Source: Streptomyces sannanensis (lineage in GTDB: Bacteria; Actinomycetota; Actinomycetes; Streptomycetales; Streptomycetaceae). Taken from it: a stretch of DNA of 64,000 nucleotides. Numbering within the stretch: the first letter of the stretch is position 1; each line of letters begins with the position of its first letter. The notes under the pieces are model-generated. The model had not been told where the DNA came from, searched no databases, and saw only the letters and a program-made list of their open reading frames with translations. The translations under genes were made by a program, and so were the position numbers. Where the stretch lies: the NCBI RefSeq assembly GCF_039536205.1, contig NZ_BAAAYL010000001.1:3410001-3474000 (forward strand). Reading direction: 5' to 3'. Below are positions 30,151-38,793 of this stretch, piece by piece.

Positions 30151-31128
30151 TCATGCGAACTCGGGCGTCATGGCGGTGGCCATCTTCAGGTGCAGAGAGG
30201 CTTGGCTTTCATTCCCCAAGCGCTGGAGAGTGCGACCGAGCATGAGCCTCGCATAGGAGTCGTCAGGCGCGTCGATGATCAACTGCTCCAGCAAGTCGCG
30301 GGCCCGGGTCAGTTGGGCGGAATGGAAGTAGCCGCGGGCCGCGATCCGACGGACGTTCAGGTCATCCGCGTGATCGTCAAGCAAAGGCTTCAGCAGGGCG
30401 AGGGCGCCGAGCGGGTCATGCCGGCCCAGCAGGGACTCGGCCCAGCGCAACCGCTGGACCTCCTCCGGCATCTCGCGCTTGGAGTCGCCTCCGGCGAGAA
30501 AGTCCGCGATCGCCTCCGGCGGCTGGGCACCGGCAAGGGCCCGGTCACCGACCACGATTGTTGGCGATGTCGTGATGCCTCGCGCTTTGCCGATCAGAAG
30601 AAGTTCCCGCACCTCTCGGTCGCCAGCGTCGGTGTCCAGCAGCTCCTCGCCCTCGGCGAATCCGGAGCGGATGGCGACCATCTTGAGGCGGCGGCGGTCG
30701 CTGATGTCGTCGCCGTCGATGAAGTGCGCCTTCATCACCTGCTCGGCCACCTCGTTCTGCAGCGCAGCGCTGCCGTGCTCCCGGGCCAGGTGGAGGAGGC
30801 GGTGAGCATCGTGGCTGCTGGCCCGCCAGGCCGCTCCCCACTCGAGGCCCAGTCCTTCGTCCGCTGCGATCCGGGAGACACGGACCCGGTTCTCCGCCGG
30901 AGATAGTCCCGGCGCACACTGCCGCAACGCGGCGTCCACCAACGGATCGCGGTATGCCTCCTCGATGGGAATCGCCTGGTCCGGCGCGGTCGGGTCGATG
31001 CGGAACGGACGCCAGACCACCTCAGCCCCGGCGTCGGCACGTGCCGGACCGGCCAGCGCCTTCTCCAGACGCCGCTTACCGATGTATGCCCACGCGCAGA
31101 CCACGTCTGCCCAGATCTCGATTCTCAT
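30151..31128 (-). CDS. FrnE/DsbA-like protein with altered CxxC and TPR tail
   Basis: A 325-residue cytosolic protein. The N-terminal 210 residues form the DsbA_FrnE thioredoxin-like fold: 'IEIWADVVCAWAYIGKRRLEKAL', an all-helical insert, and the cis-Pro loop 'KARGITTSPTIVVGDRALAGAQPPEAI'. The usual CPWC active site is CAWA here, so only the first Cys remains and normal disulfide exchange is not expected. The last 100 residues carry helical repeats ('GALALLKPLLDDHADDLNVRRIAARGYFHSAQLTRARDLLEQLI') like TPRs. The ATG at 31128 reads MRIEIWADV. It is divergent from a TetR gene, with an operator between them. Confidence 0.85.
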   Translation of the reverse strand: MRIEIWADVVCAWAYIGKRRLEKALAGPARADAGAEVVWRPFRIDPTAPDQAIPIEEAYRDPLVDAALRQCAPGLSPAENRVRVSRIAADEGLGLEWGAAWRASSHDAHRLLHLAREHGSAALQNEVAEQVMKAHFIDGDDISDRRRLKMVAIRSGFAEGEELLDTDAGDREVRELLLIGKARGITTSPTIVVGDRALAGAQPPEAIADFLAGGDSKREMPEEVQRLRWAESLLGRHDPLGALALLKPLLDDHADDLNVRRIAARGYFHSAQLTRARDLLEQLIIDAPDDSYARLMLGRTLQRLGNESQASLHLKMATAMTPEFA

Positions 31129-31138
31129 ACTCGGAACA

Positions 31139-31182
31139 CTAACCGACACCTGTTGATTAGCAAAGCGACAGATGTCGGTTAG
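31139..31182. promoter_or_regulatory. TetR-type operator between frnE-like and tetR genes
   Basis: CTAACCGACACCTGT (31139-31153) and ACAGATGTCGGTTAG (31168-31182) are 15-bp inverted arms with one mismatch and a 14-bp spacer. They fill the 63-bp gap between the two divergent start codons, so binding would block both promoters. This is the standard layout for a TetR autorepressor. Confidence 0.8.
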
Positions 31183-31191
31183 CGTGGAGGC

Positions 31192-31749
31192 ATGAACCTG
31201 GACGATCCCCGCGCCCAGCGCAGCCGGGCCCGGCTGCGGATGGCGATCCTGGAACTCGCCGCGGTCAAGGACCCCGCCTCGATCACCATGTCGGAGGTCG
31301 CCAAGCACGCCGACGTGAACCGAGCCACCGTCTATCAGCACTTCCCCGACGTGAACGCGCTCGTGACGGACGCCATGGAAGACGCGGTGGCGCATGTCGC
31401 GCGTGCAGCGGCGCTGTGTCCTCTCGACGCACCTCGGAACGATGCCCCGCAGCCGTTGAACGATTTGTTCCAGCACATCATCGACAACGCGGCCTTGTAT
31501 CGACGCATGCTGGGCCCTCAGGGGAGTGCGCGGTTCACCGCGCGCATGCGGGAACGGCTGACCACCGAACTCGTCACCACGTTCCATGAAGGGCGCCGCC
31601 CTGCCGGGTTCGATGACGTGCCGGACGAAGTGCACGCCGCGTATCTGGCCGGCGCCTTGATTGGTGTCATCGCCCACTGGATTTCAGGGGACGCCCCGGT
31701 CTCCGCGTCAGCGATGGCCCTGGCCTTCTGCAGGTTGTTCCGGCGCTGA
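31192..31749 (+). CDS. TetR-family transcriptional regulator
   Basis: A 185-residue regulator. The N-terminal helix-turn-helix is 'RLRMAILELAAVKDPASITMSEVAKHADVNRATVYQHFPDVNALVTDAM'; the C-terminal ligand domain is all helical ('HAAYLAGALIGVIAHWISGDAPVSASAMALAFCRLF'). The ATG at 31192 has GGAGG only 1-2 nt upstream, which is too close, so initiation may be leaderless or weak. It most likely represses itself and the divergent FrnE-like gene through the operator at 31139-31182. Confidence 0.9.
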   Translation: MNLDDPRAQRSRARLRMAILELAAVKDPASITMSEVAKHADVNRATVYQHFPDVNALVTDAMEDAVAHVARAAALCPLDAPRNDAPQPLNDLFQHIIDNAALYRRMLGPQGSARFTARMRERLTTELVTTFHEGRRPAGFDDVPDEVHAAYLAGALIGVIAHWISGDAPVSASAMALAFCRLFRR

Positions 31750-31796
31750 CTTCGCCATAGCCAGCCGGGGCAGCCTTGGCACGAGGGGATCCGACT

Positions 31797-31856
31797 TCCA
31801 TCCGACATCGACCGTGAGATTCCGACACGCGAAATGAGATCCCACAATTCGCGTGA
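31797..31856. repeat. Relic repeat copy D
   Basis: This segment carries CATCGACCGTGAGATT, CGCGAAA, TGAGATCCC and ACAATTCGCGTGATCAGG, matching 29954-30007 at most positions in the same orientation. It ends at the dnaB stop codon. With copies A, B and C it brackets the DHFR-like gene and the frnE-tetR pair, suggesting they entered or moved by insertion elements now decayed. Confidence 0.5.
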
Positions 31857-33335
31857 TCAGGTCTGTGCCATGTCCACGAAACGCGAGTAGTGCCCCTGGA
31901 AGGCGACCGTGATCGTCGCCGTCGGGCCGTTACGGTGCTTGGCCACGATCAGGTCCGCCTCGCCCGCGCGGGGAGACTCCTTCTCGTAAGCGTCCTCACG
32001 GTGCAGCAGGATCACCATGTCCGCGTCCTGTTCGATCGAACCCGATTCACGCAGGTCCGAGACCATCGGCTTCTTGTCCGTACGCTGCTCCGGGCCACGG
32101 TTCAGCTGTGACAATGCGATGACCGGGACCTCCAGTTCCTTCGCCAGCAGCTTGAGATTACGGGACATGTCCGAAACCTCCTGCTGGCGGCTCTCGGCAC
32201 GCCGCGACCCGCCCGACTGCATCAGCTGCAGATAGTCGATGACGACCAGTTTCAGGTCGTTGCGCTGCTTCAGCCGGCGGCACTTCGCCCGGATCTCCAT
32301 CATCGACAGGTTCGGCGAGTCGTCGATGTACAGCGGCGCCGCGGAGACATCCGGCATACGGCGGGCCAGGCGCGTCCAGTCCTCGTCCGTCATCGTCCCG
32401 GAACGCATGTGGTGCAGCGCCACCCGTGCCTCCGCGGACAGCAGACGCATCGCGATCTCATTGCGCCCCATTTCGAGGGAGAAGATCACGCTGGGCAGGT
32501 TGTGCTTGATGGAGGCCGCCCGCGCGAAGTCCAGCGCCAGCGTCGACTTACCCATCGCGGGACGGGCGGCGATGACGATCATCTGGCCCGGGTGCAGGCC
32601 GTTCGTCAGGGAGTCGAAATCCGTGAAGCCGGTCGGTACGCCCGTCATCTCGCCGCTGCGCGATCCGATGGCCTCGATCTCGTCGAGTGCGCCCTCCATG
32701 ATGTCGCCGAGGGGGAGATAGTCCTCGCTGGTGCGCTGCTCGGTGACGGCGTAGATCTCGGCCTGGGCGGAGTTGACGATCTCGTCAACGTCGCCGTCCG
32801 CCGCGTATCCCATCTGTGTGATCTTGGTGCCCGCCTCGACGAGCCGCCGCAGCACCGCTCGCTCATGGACGATCTCGGCGTAGTACGAGGCATTGGCCGC
32901 GGTCGGGACCGACTGGACCAGGGTGTGCAGATACGAGGCGCCACCGACCCTGGTGATCTCACCGCGCTTGGTCAGCTCGGCCGCCACCGTGATCGGGTCG
33001 GCAGGCTCGCCCTTGGCATAGAGGTCGAGGATCGCCTGATAGATCGTCTCGTGGGCGGGCTTGTAGAAGTCGTGGCCCTTGATGACCTCGACGACGTCGG
33101 CGATGGCGTCCTTGGAAAGCAGCATTCCACCCAGCACGGACTGCTCGGCGTCGAGGTCCTGGGGAGGCACCCGCTCGAAGGCGGGGGAGCCGCCCTCCCA
33201 GGAGCCGCTGTCGCGGCCCCTGTCGTGCTGCTCCTCACGACCGCGGCCTTCGCCGCGACGCTGGCGGGAGAAGGGCAGACGGTCACTGGGACCTGTGTCG
33301 GCCCAGGGGTCGTCCAACGGCTCGGAAATGCTCAC
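31857..33335 (-). CDS. dnaB: Replicative DNA helicase DnaB
   Basis: A 492-residue hexameric helicase that unwinds DNA at the replication fork. After a charged N-terminal tail of about 50 residues come the DnaB N-domain ('PPQDLDAEQSVLGGMLLSKDAIADV'), the linker, and a RecA-like motor with Walker A 'AARPAMGKSTLALDFARA', Walker B 'LKLVVIDYLQLM' and 'DLRESGSIEQDADMVILLHR'. No intein is present, unlike several mycobacterial DnaB proteins. The upstream gap has a DnaA-box cluster. Confidence 0.97.
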   Translation of the reverse strand: MSISEPLDDPWADTGPSDRLPFSRQRRGEGRGREEQHDRGRDSGSWEGGSPAFERVPPQDLDAEQSVLGGMLLSKDAIADVVEVIKGHDFYKPAHETIYQAILDLYAKGEPADPITVAAELTKRGEITRVGGASYLHTLVQSVPTAANASYYAEIVHERAVLRRLVEAGTKITQMGYAADGDVDEIVNSAQAEIYAVTEQRTSEDYLPLGDIMEGALDEIEAIGSRSGEMTGVPTGFTDFDSLTNGLHPGQMIVIAARPAMGKSTLALDFARAASIKHNLPSVIFSLEMGRNEIAMRLLSAEARVALHHMRSGTMTDEDWTRLARRMPDVSAAPLYIDDSPNLSMMEIRAKCRRLKQRNDLKLVVIDYLQLMQSGGSRRAESRQQEVSDMSRNLKLLAKELEVPVIALSQLNRGPEQRTDKKPMVSDLRESGSIEQDADMVILLHREDAYEKESPRAGEADLIVAKHRNGPTATITVAFQGHYSRFVDMAQT

Positions 33336-33483
33336 CGGGCCACCTCCTCCCGTCCGCTCCGCGGACCTCGCCGTGCCACTCTTTCCTAGGGCACCGCACT
33401 GACAAAACGAGAGGCCCGACTCCGCATCCGGCGCGTCGGGCGCCGGACCACGGTAGGGCCGCGGGCACCTTCAGCCAATCTGG

Positions 33484-33572
33484 TTATCCACAGGCCATGT
33501 GGACGAGGGACCAGATGCTGTGGAGAAGTCAACAGATCCTGTGTACAGACCAGGGGACAGCGCTGTGGACAA
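33484..33572. promoter_or_regulatory. DnaA-box cluster between dnaB and the MATE gene
   Basis: TTATCCACA at 33484-33492 and TGTGGACAA (complement TTGTCCACA) at 33564-33572 are perfect DnaA boxes. TGTGGACGA (33498-33506) and TGTGGAGAA (33519-33527) differ by one base from TTGTCCACA in complement, and TGTGTACAG (33540-33548) by two. All lie in the 33336-33759 gap, which has no supported gene. GCCCGAC...GTCGGGC at 33414-33441 forms a hairpin in the dnaB leader. Control of dnaB by DnaA, or DnaA titration, is inference. Confidence 0.65.
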
Positions 33573-33759
33573 AGTCATATCCAGACCATCAGCACAGCCC
33601 TGACCTGGCCTTTTTCCATCCACGGCCTGTGGGGGAGAAAAACTTTCCCAGTCGGCTCAAGATCACGACAAACAGCACACACCCCGAGCCGGAGAAGCCC
33701 CTCAGGTAAGGGCTGAAATCGTATTGCATCTCTTACCTGTGGAAGATTGGATTGTGTCT

Positions 33760-35097
33760 ATGACGCAGACCCCCACGACATCCAAGGCCGACCGCCGACA
33801 GTACGACCGCGAGATACTCGCACTCGCGGTCCCAGCCTTCGGCGCACTCGTCGCCGAGCCGCTGTTCGTGATGGCCGACAGCGCGATCGTCGGCCATCTG
33901 GGGACCCCGCAGCTCGCCGGTCTAGGCATCGCCGCCGCCCTGCTCACCACCGCCGTGAGCGTCTTCGTCTTCCTGGCCTACGCCACCACGGCCGCGGTCG
34001 CCCGGCGCGTCGGCGCCGGGGACATACGAGCGGCCATCCGGCAGGGCATGGACGGCATCTGGCTGGCACTGCTGCTCGGCGCCGTGGTCATCGCCGTGAT
34101 CCTGCCTGCCGCGCCATGGTTGGTGGAGCTCTTCGGCGCCTCGGACACGGCCGCCCCGTACGCCACCACCTATCTGCGGATCTCCGCCATCGGCATCCCG
34201 GCCATGCTGGTGGTCCTGGCCGCCACCGGCGTCCTCCGCGGACTGCAGGACACCAGAACACCGCTCTACGTCGCCGTCGGCGGCTTCGCCGCCAATGCCG
34301 CGCTCAACGCGGGACTCGTCTACGGTGCCGGCCTCGGCATCGCCGGCTCGGCCTGGGGAACGGTGATCGCCCAGGTCGGCATGGCCGCCGCCTATCTCCT
34401 CGTGGTGGTACGGGGCGCCCGCCGGCACGGTGCTTCGCTGCGTCCCGACGCCGCGGGGATCAGGGCCTGCGCCCAGGCAGGTGCCCCGTTGCTGATCCGT
34501 ACGCTCTCGCTGCGGGCGATCCTGATGGTCGCCACTGCGGTCGCGGCACGCCTCGGGGACATCGATATCGCCGCGCACCAGATCATTCTGTCTCTGTGGA
34601 ACCTGCTGGCGTTCGCTCTCGACGCGATCGCCATCGCAGGCCAAGCGATCATCGGCCGCTACCTCGGGTGCGGGGACGCCGCAGGCGCCCGGCAGGCCTG
34701 CCGTCGCATGGTGCAGTGGGGGATCGTCTCCGGTTTGGTGCTCGGCGCGCTGGTCGTGCTGAGCCGGCCGCTGTTCGTCCCGCTGTTCACCCCGGATCCG
34801 ACCGTCCAGGACACCCTGTTTCCGGCACTGTTGGTGGTGGCGGTGTCCCAGCCGATCGCCGGAATCGTCTTCGTGCTGGACGGCGTACTGATGGGCGCCG
34901 GTGACGGCGCCTACCTCGCCGGGGCCATGCTGGTGACGCTCGCCTTCTTCACCCCGGTCGCTCTGCTCGTCCCCGCGTTCGGCGGAGGACTGACGGCCCT
35001 GTGGTGGGCCATGACCCTGATGATGACGGTGCGCATGGCGACGCTCTGGCTGCGGGCCCGCTCCGGCCGCTGGCTCGTCACCGGCGCCACGCGCTGA
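33760..35097 (+). CDS. MATE-family efflux transporter
   Basis: A 445-residue inner-membrane protein with 12 hydrophobic helices in two similar halves. Seen: 'REILALAVPAFGALVAEPLFVMADSAIVGHLGTPQLAGLGIAAAL' and, in the second half, 'LRAILMVATAVAARLGDIDIAAHQIILSLWNLLAFALDAIAIAGQAIIGRYLG', both typical of DinF-type MATE proteins that export cationic drugs or metabolites using H+ or Na+. GTG at 33754 is an alternative start with GGAAG 8 nt upstream. It is a conserved neighbour of dnaB and rplI in Streptomyces. Confidence 0.92.
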   Translation: MTQTPTTSKADRRQYDREILALAVPAFGALVAEPLFVMADSAIVGHLGTPQLAGLGIAAALLTTAVSVFVFLAYATTAAVARRVGAGDIRAAIRQGMDGIWLALLLGAVVIAVILPAAPWLVELFGASDTAAPYATTYLRISAIGIPAMLVVLAATGVLRGLQDTRTPLYVAVGGFAANAALNAGLVYGAGLGIAGSAWGTVIAQVGMAAAYLLVVVRGARRHGASLRPDAAGIRACAQAGAPLLIRTLSLRAILMVATAVAARLGDIDIAAHQIILSLWNLLAFALDAIAIAGQAIIGRYLGCGDAAGARQACRRMVQWGIVSGLVLGALVVLSRPLFVPLFTPDPTVQDTLFPALLVVAVSQPIAGIVFVLDGVLMGAGDGAYLAGAMLVTLAFFTPVALLVPAFGGGLTALWWAMTLMMTVRMATLWLRARSGRWLVTGATR

Positions 35098-35129
35098 GAT
35101 CCGTCGGCACGTTTCACGCGAGTCGGCAT

Positions 35130-35143
35130 GTTTCACGTGAAAC
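35130..35143. other. parS: parS site (ParB-binding), perfect
   Basis: GTTTCACGTGAAAC, exact consensus, between the MATE stop codon and the rplI terminator. A degenerate copy, GTTTCACGCGAGTC (three mismatches), lies 19 bp to its left at 35111-35124. Confidence 0.92.
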
Positions 35144-35164
35144 AACCACACGGCAACGACGGCA

Positions 35165-35194
35165 AAGGGCCGCACCCCGAGGGGTGCGGCCCTT
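35165..35194. terminator. Bidirectional terminator (MATE / rplI)
   Basis: AAGGGCCGCACCCC - GA - GGGGTGCGGCCCTT is a perfect 14-bp inverted repeat, 23 bp downstream of the rplI stop codon on the minus strand and also downstream of the MATE gene on the plus strand. Confidence 0.88.
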
Positions 35195-35216
35195 CACATG
35201 CTCTGCGAGCGCAGCC

Positions 35217-35663
35217 TTACGCGGCGACGACCTCGACGCCGACCTTGGCGGCAACCTCGGCGTGCAGGCGCACGGACACCTGGTGCGAGCCCAGGGTCTT
35301 GATCGGGGAGCCCAGCTCGATGCGGCGCTTGTCGGTCTCCGGACCGCCAGCGGCCTTGATCGCGGAAGCGATGTCGGCCGGGGTGACGGAACCGAAGAGA
35401 CGGCCGGAGTCACCGGAGCGGACGGCCAGGCGAACCTTCAGGCCCTCCAGCCGACCCTTGATCTCGTTGGCCTGCTCGATGGTCGCGATCTCGTGGATCT
35501 TGCGAGCGCGGCGGATCTGCTCGACGTCCTTCTCGCCACCCTTGGTCCAGCGGATCGCGAAACCGCGCGGGACCAGGTAGTTGCGAGCGTAGCCGTCCTT
35601 GACGTCGACGACGTCGCCGGCGGCGCCGAGGCCGGAAACCTCGTGGGTGAGGATGATCTTCAT
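35217..35663 (-). CDS. rplI: 50S ribosomal protein L9
   Basis: A 148-residue protein binding 23S rRNA at the base of the L1 stalk. The N-terminal domain has the L9 signature '[36 protein letters not shown]' and is followed by a long helix and the C-terminal domain ending '[20 protein letters not shown]'. It is the last gene of rpsF-ssb-rpsR-rplI, 18 bp after rpsR, with GGAAGGG before the ATG. Confidence 0.98.
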   Translation of the reverse strand: MKIILTHEVSGLGAAGDVVDVKDGYARNYLVPRGFAIRWTKGGEKDVEQIRRARKIHEIATIEQANEIKGRLEGLKVRLAVRSGDSGRLFGSVTPADIASAIKAAGGPETDKRRIELGSPIKTLGSHQVSVRLHAEVAAKVGVEVVAA

Positions 35664-35681
35664 GTCGTGGTCACCCTTCCC

Positions 35682-35918
35682 TTAGCGCGCGGTGGACGTG
35701 TAGGGCAGCAGCGCCATCTCACGGCTGTTCTTGACGGCCGTGGCGACGTCACGCTGGTGCTGCGTGCAGTTGCCGGTCACGCGACGGGCACGGATCTTGC
35801 CGCGGTCGGAGATGAACTTCCGCAGCATGTTCGTGTCCTTGTAGTCGACGTACGCGACCTTGTCCTTGCAGAACGCGCAGACCTTCTTCTTAGGCTTGCG
35901 CACAGGCGGCTTCGCCAT
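35682..35918 (-). CDS. rpsR: 30S ribosomal protein S18
   Basis: A 78-residue protein that pairs with S6 on the 30S platform. Seen: '[61 protein letters not shown]', the full S18 signature. The CxxC...C cysteines are present ('CAFC', 'CTQH'), so this is the zinc-type (C+) form; in Streptomyces the C- paralogue is elsewhere and zinc-controlled. It is the third gene of the operon. Confidence 0.98.
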   Translation of the reverse strand: MAKPPVRKPKKKVCAFCKDKVAYVDYKDTNMLRKFISDRGKIRARRVTGNCTQHQRDVATAVKNSREMALLPYTSTAR

Positions 35919-35962
35919 GGTGTTTCTCCTGTGTGATCAAGAAGTTTGGGTACGGGCTGCCC

Positions 35963-36535
35963 TTAGAAGGGCGGCTCGTCCGGGTAGCCGCCGCCGGAGC
36001 TTCCGCCGGAGCTTCCGCCCCAGCCGCCGCCCTGCTGCCCGCCGCCGTTGGCCGGTGCGCCGGTGTCCCAGGGGTCGGCGGGAGCGCCGCCCTGCTGGCC
36101 GCCGCCGGGGCCTCCGCCCCAGCCGCCACCGCCCTGCTGGCCGGCGCCGTAGCCGCCCTGGCCGCCGCGGCCGGTGGTCTTCGTGACCTTGGCCGTGGCA
36201 TTGCGAAGGCTGGGGCCGACTTCCTCGACGTCCAGCTCGAAGACCGTGCGCTTGACGCCCTCACGGTCCTCATAGGACCGCTGCTTCAGCCGGCCCTGCA
36301 CGACGACGCGCATGCCTCGCTGGAGCGACTCAGCGACGTTCTCCGCCGCCTGACGCCAGACCGAGCAGGTCAGGAACAGGCTCTCGCCGTCCTTCCACTC
36401 ATTGGTCTGCCGGTCGAAGGTGCGGGGGGTGGACGCGACACGGAACTTCGCGACCGCCGCACCGGACGGGGTGAAGCGCAGCTCGGGGTCTTCGACAAGA
36501 TTGCCGACGACCGTGATGACGGTCTCGCCTGCCAT
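35963..36535 (-). CDS. ssb: Single-stranded DNA-binding protein SSB
   Basis: A 190-residue homotetrameric protein that coats single-stranded DNA in replication and repair. The OB fold spans residues 1-110 ('[33 protein letters not shown]', '[40 protein letters not shown]'). A Gly/Gln-rich linker of about 65 residues follows, ending in the acidic tip 'YPDEPPF', which recruits partner proteins. It lies between rpsF and rpsR, as usual. Confidence 0.98.
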   Translation of the reverse strand: MAGETVITVVGNLVEDPELRFTPSGAAVAKFRVASTPRTFDRQTNEWKDGESLFLTCSVWRQAAENVAESLQRGMRVVVQGRLKQRSYEDREGVKRTVFELDVEEVGPSLRNATAKVTKTTGRGGQGGYGAGQQGGGGWGGGPGGGQQGGAPADPWDTGAPANGGGQQGGGWGGSSGGSSGGGYPDEPPF

Positions 36536-36609
36536 GGGTGAACCTCTCGGCGGGGATTGCTTCTGGCTGCTGGTTGCTACTCGGAACCCGAGCTACTGAG
36601 CGGCGGGGC

Positions 36610-36900
36610 TCAGTGGGTCTCGGGACGGAGGACCTTGGTCCGGAGGACCGACTCGTTCAGGTTCATCTGACGGTCGAGCTCCTTGACGACCGCGGGCTCG
36701 GCCTGCAGGTCGATGACCGTGTAGATGCCCTCGGGCTTCTTCTTGATCTCGTAGGCGAGACGACGACGGCCCCAGGTGTCGACCTTCTCGACCTTTCCGT
36801 TGCCCTCACGGACGACGGAGAGGAAGTTCTCGATCAGCGGGGAGACAGCGCGCTCCTCGAGATCGGGGTCGAGGATGACCATCACCTCGTAGTGACGCAT
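36610..36900 (-). CDS. rpsF: 30S ribosomal protein S6
   Basis: A 96-residue protein of the 30S platform. Seen: '[66 protein letters not shown]'. The ATG at 36900 follows a very strong GGAGGTGGG, which rules out the longer reading from 37116. First gene of rpsF-ssb-rpsR-rplI. Its leader has a perfect 7-bp hairpin (36929-36947, GCCACGG/CCGTGGC) that may take part in S6:S18 feedback; this is inference. Confidence 0.98.
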   Translation of the reverse strand: MRHYEVMVILDPDLEERAVSPLIENFLSVVREGNGKVEKVDTWGRRRLAYEIKKKPEGIYTVIDLQAEPAVVKELDRQMNLNESVLRTKVLRPETH

Positions 36901-37165
36901 GTGGAACCCACCTCCTTTGGACTCAGCGGCCACGGTCGTTCCGTGGCAGGAGGGTCGTGATGCGTTAGCAACGGTAGTACCGGCCACTGACAATCCGTCC
37001 TCGCGAGAGGGGGATCGCATCCTGGCCTGGGCAGACACCGCCGCAGACCGTACAGAGTACCCGCACACCGGCGTCCGGTTGAAATCCGGCGGCGAAGGGC
37101 AACAATCTGTACACATCGGGTGTGTGCGGCGCTACCCTGCGCCGCGTTCCGGCAGGAGGTGCCTC

Positions 37166-37480
37166 ATGCCCCAGGTGATCCGACCCCACGCGACGACTTC
37201 TCTCCTGGCCACGGACGGCAAGCCCCATCCTCTGCCGGACACGCTGATGGTGGCCACGCTCGTCCTGGGCGCCCTCTCGTTCATCTCGTCGATGTTCCAC
37301 AACCTCCACCTGCTCAGCTCCTGGTCGGGCCTGATCGGGATCCTCACCGGCGCCTACGGGCAGTTCATCTCGGCGACGACACGCGAGCGGTTCCTGCTGA
37401 TCATCGGACTGGGTCTCTCGGGTGTCGGGTTCTACCTGGGTATGGCGCACGGCGGTCTCTTCCGAGGTGTACTCGGATAG
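37166..37480 (+). CDS. Small conserved membrane protein, function unknown
   Basis: A 104-residue protein with an excellent AGGAGG before the ATG at 37166. Seen: a polar start of about 28 residues, then 'LMVATLVLGALSFISSMF', 'WSGLIGILTGAYGQFI' and 'FLLIIGLGLSGVGFYLGMAHGGL', three hydrophobic segments. I recognise no motif. It is divergent from rpsF and precedes femX by about 130 bp; this location is typical of Streptomyces. Confidence 0.8.
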   Translation: MPQVIRPHATTSLLATDGKPHPLPDTLMVATLVLGALSFISSMFHNLHLLSSWSGLIGILTGAYGQFISATTRERFLLIIGLGLSGVGFYLGMAHGGLFRGVLG

Positions 37481-37607
37481 ACCCGGCTCCCTCCGGTGGC
37501 GTCCGGGGCCATACGGCCAGACGGGGCGCTCCTTGGGCGCAGTAGGCTTCGGCGCGAGAGCCGGAGCCCCTGACCCATGGGGACACACCTGCCGAGGAGC
37601 GCCCCGC

Positions 37608-38726
37608 ATGAGCCTGACCCTGAGGACCATCAGCCGAGAGCAGCATCTGGCGTACATCCAGACTCTGCCCGCGGCGAGTCACTGTCAGGTCCCGGCGTGG
37701 GCGGACGTCAAGACGGAGTGGCGCTCGGAGAACCTCGGATGGTTCGACAAGAGCGGTGAGCTCGTCGGCGCCGGCCTGGTGCTCTACCGGCAGCTGCCGA
37801 AGATCAAGCGGTATCTGGCGTATCTGCCCGAGGGCCCGGTGATCAACTGGTACGCGCCGAACCTCGACGACTGGCTGCAGCCGATGCTGGCGCACCTGAA
37901 GAACCAGGGCGCCTTCTCCGTGAAGATGGGCCCGCCGGTGGTCATCCGCCGCTGGGACGCGCCGACGATCAAGGCGGGTATCCAGGACCCGGATGTGAAG
38001 CGTCTGCGCGACATCGAGGCCACCCACATCGAGCCACGCGCCTTCGAGGTCGCCGACCGGCTGCGCAAGATGGGCTGGCAACAGGGCGAGGACGGCGGCG
38101 CCGGCTTCGGAGACGTACAGCCGCGGTACGTCTATCAGGTCCCGCTGGCCAACCGCTCGCTCGACGACGTCCTCAAAGGCTTCAACCAACTGTGGCGGCG
38201 CAACATCAAGAAGGCCGAGAAGGCCGGTGTCGAGGTCGTCCAAGGTGGCTACGACGACCTCGCCGAGTGGCAGCGGCTCTACGAGATCACGGCCGAGCGT
38301 GACCGCTTCCGGCCGCGTCCGCTGTCGTACTTCCAGCGCATGTGGACGGTGCTCAACACCGAGGACCCGAACCGCATGCGCCTGTACTTCGCGCGGCACA
38401 ACGGGGTGAACCTGTCCGCGGCGACGATGCTCGTCGTCGGAGGGCACGTCTGGTACTCGTACGGCGCTTCCGACAACATCGGCCGCGAGGTGCGGCCCTC
38501 GAACGCGATGCAGTGGCGGATGCTGCGCGACGCGTACGCGATGGGCGCGACCGTCTACGACCTGCGCGGCATCTCCGACTCCCTGGACGAGACCGACCAT
38601 CTCTTCGGCCTGATCCAGTTCAAGGTGGGCACCGGCGGCGAGGCCGTCGAGTACGTGGGCGAGTGGGACTTCCCGCTCAACAAGCTGCTGCACAAGGCGC
38701 TCGACATCTACATGTCGCGTCGCTGA
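37608..38726 (+). CDS. femX: FemX-type lipid II:glycine glycyltransferase
   Basis: A 372-residue Fem/MurJ-pathway acyltransferase with two GNAT-like subdomains. Seen: 'QVPAWADVKTEWRSENLGWFDKSGELVGAGLVLYRQLP', 'GPVINWYAP', 'LWRRNIKKAEKAGVEVVQGGYDDLAEWQRLYEITAERD', and 'LFGLIQFKVGTGGEAVEYVGEWDFPLN'. In Streptomyces coelicolor FemX adds the single glycine of the cross-bridge to the LL-diaminopimelate of lipid II, using glycyl-tRNA, and is essential. The ATG at 37608 follows GAGGAG. It begins a cell-wall gene group with the racemase-like gene and the PBP nearby. Confidence 0.92.
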   Translation: MSLTLRTISREQHLAYIQTLPAASHCQVPAWADVKTEWRSENLGWFDKSGELVGAGLVLYRQLPKIKRYLAYLPEGPVINWYAPNLDDWLQPMLAHLKNQGAFSVKMGPPVVIRRWDAPTIKAGIQDPDVKRLRDIEATHIEPRAFEVADRLRKMGWQQGEDGGAGFGDVQPRYVYQVPLANRSLDDVLKGFNQLWRRNIKKAEKAGVEVVQGGYDDLAEWQRLYEITAERDRFRPRPLSYFQRMWTVLNTEDPNRMRLYFARHNGVNLSAATMLVVGGHVWYSYGASDNIGREVRPSNAMQWRMLRDAYAMGATVYDLRGISDSLDETDHLFGLIQFKVGTGGEAVEYVGEWDFPLNKLLHKALDIYMSRR

Positions 38727-38793
38727 CCGCGATGACGCCCCAGCAATTCCACCCCTCGCTTCACCGCAGCCACGAGAAAGGTTCCGACCGGTA

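Noticed and set aside
35111..35124. Half-parS GTTTCACGCGAGTC next to the perfect site
   Set aside because: Three mismatches break the palindrome; noted as a degenerate copy but not called a site.
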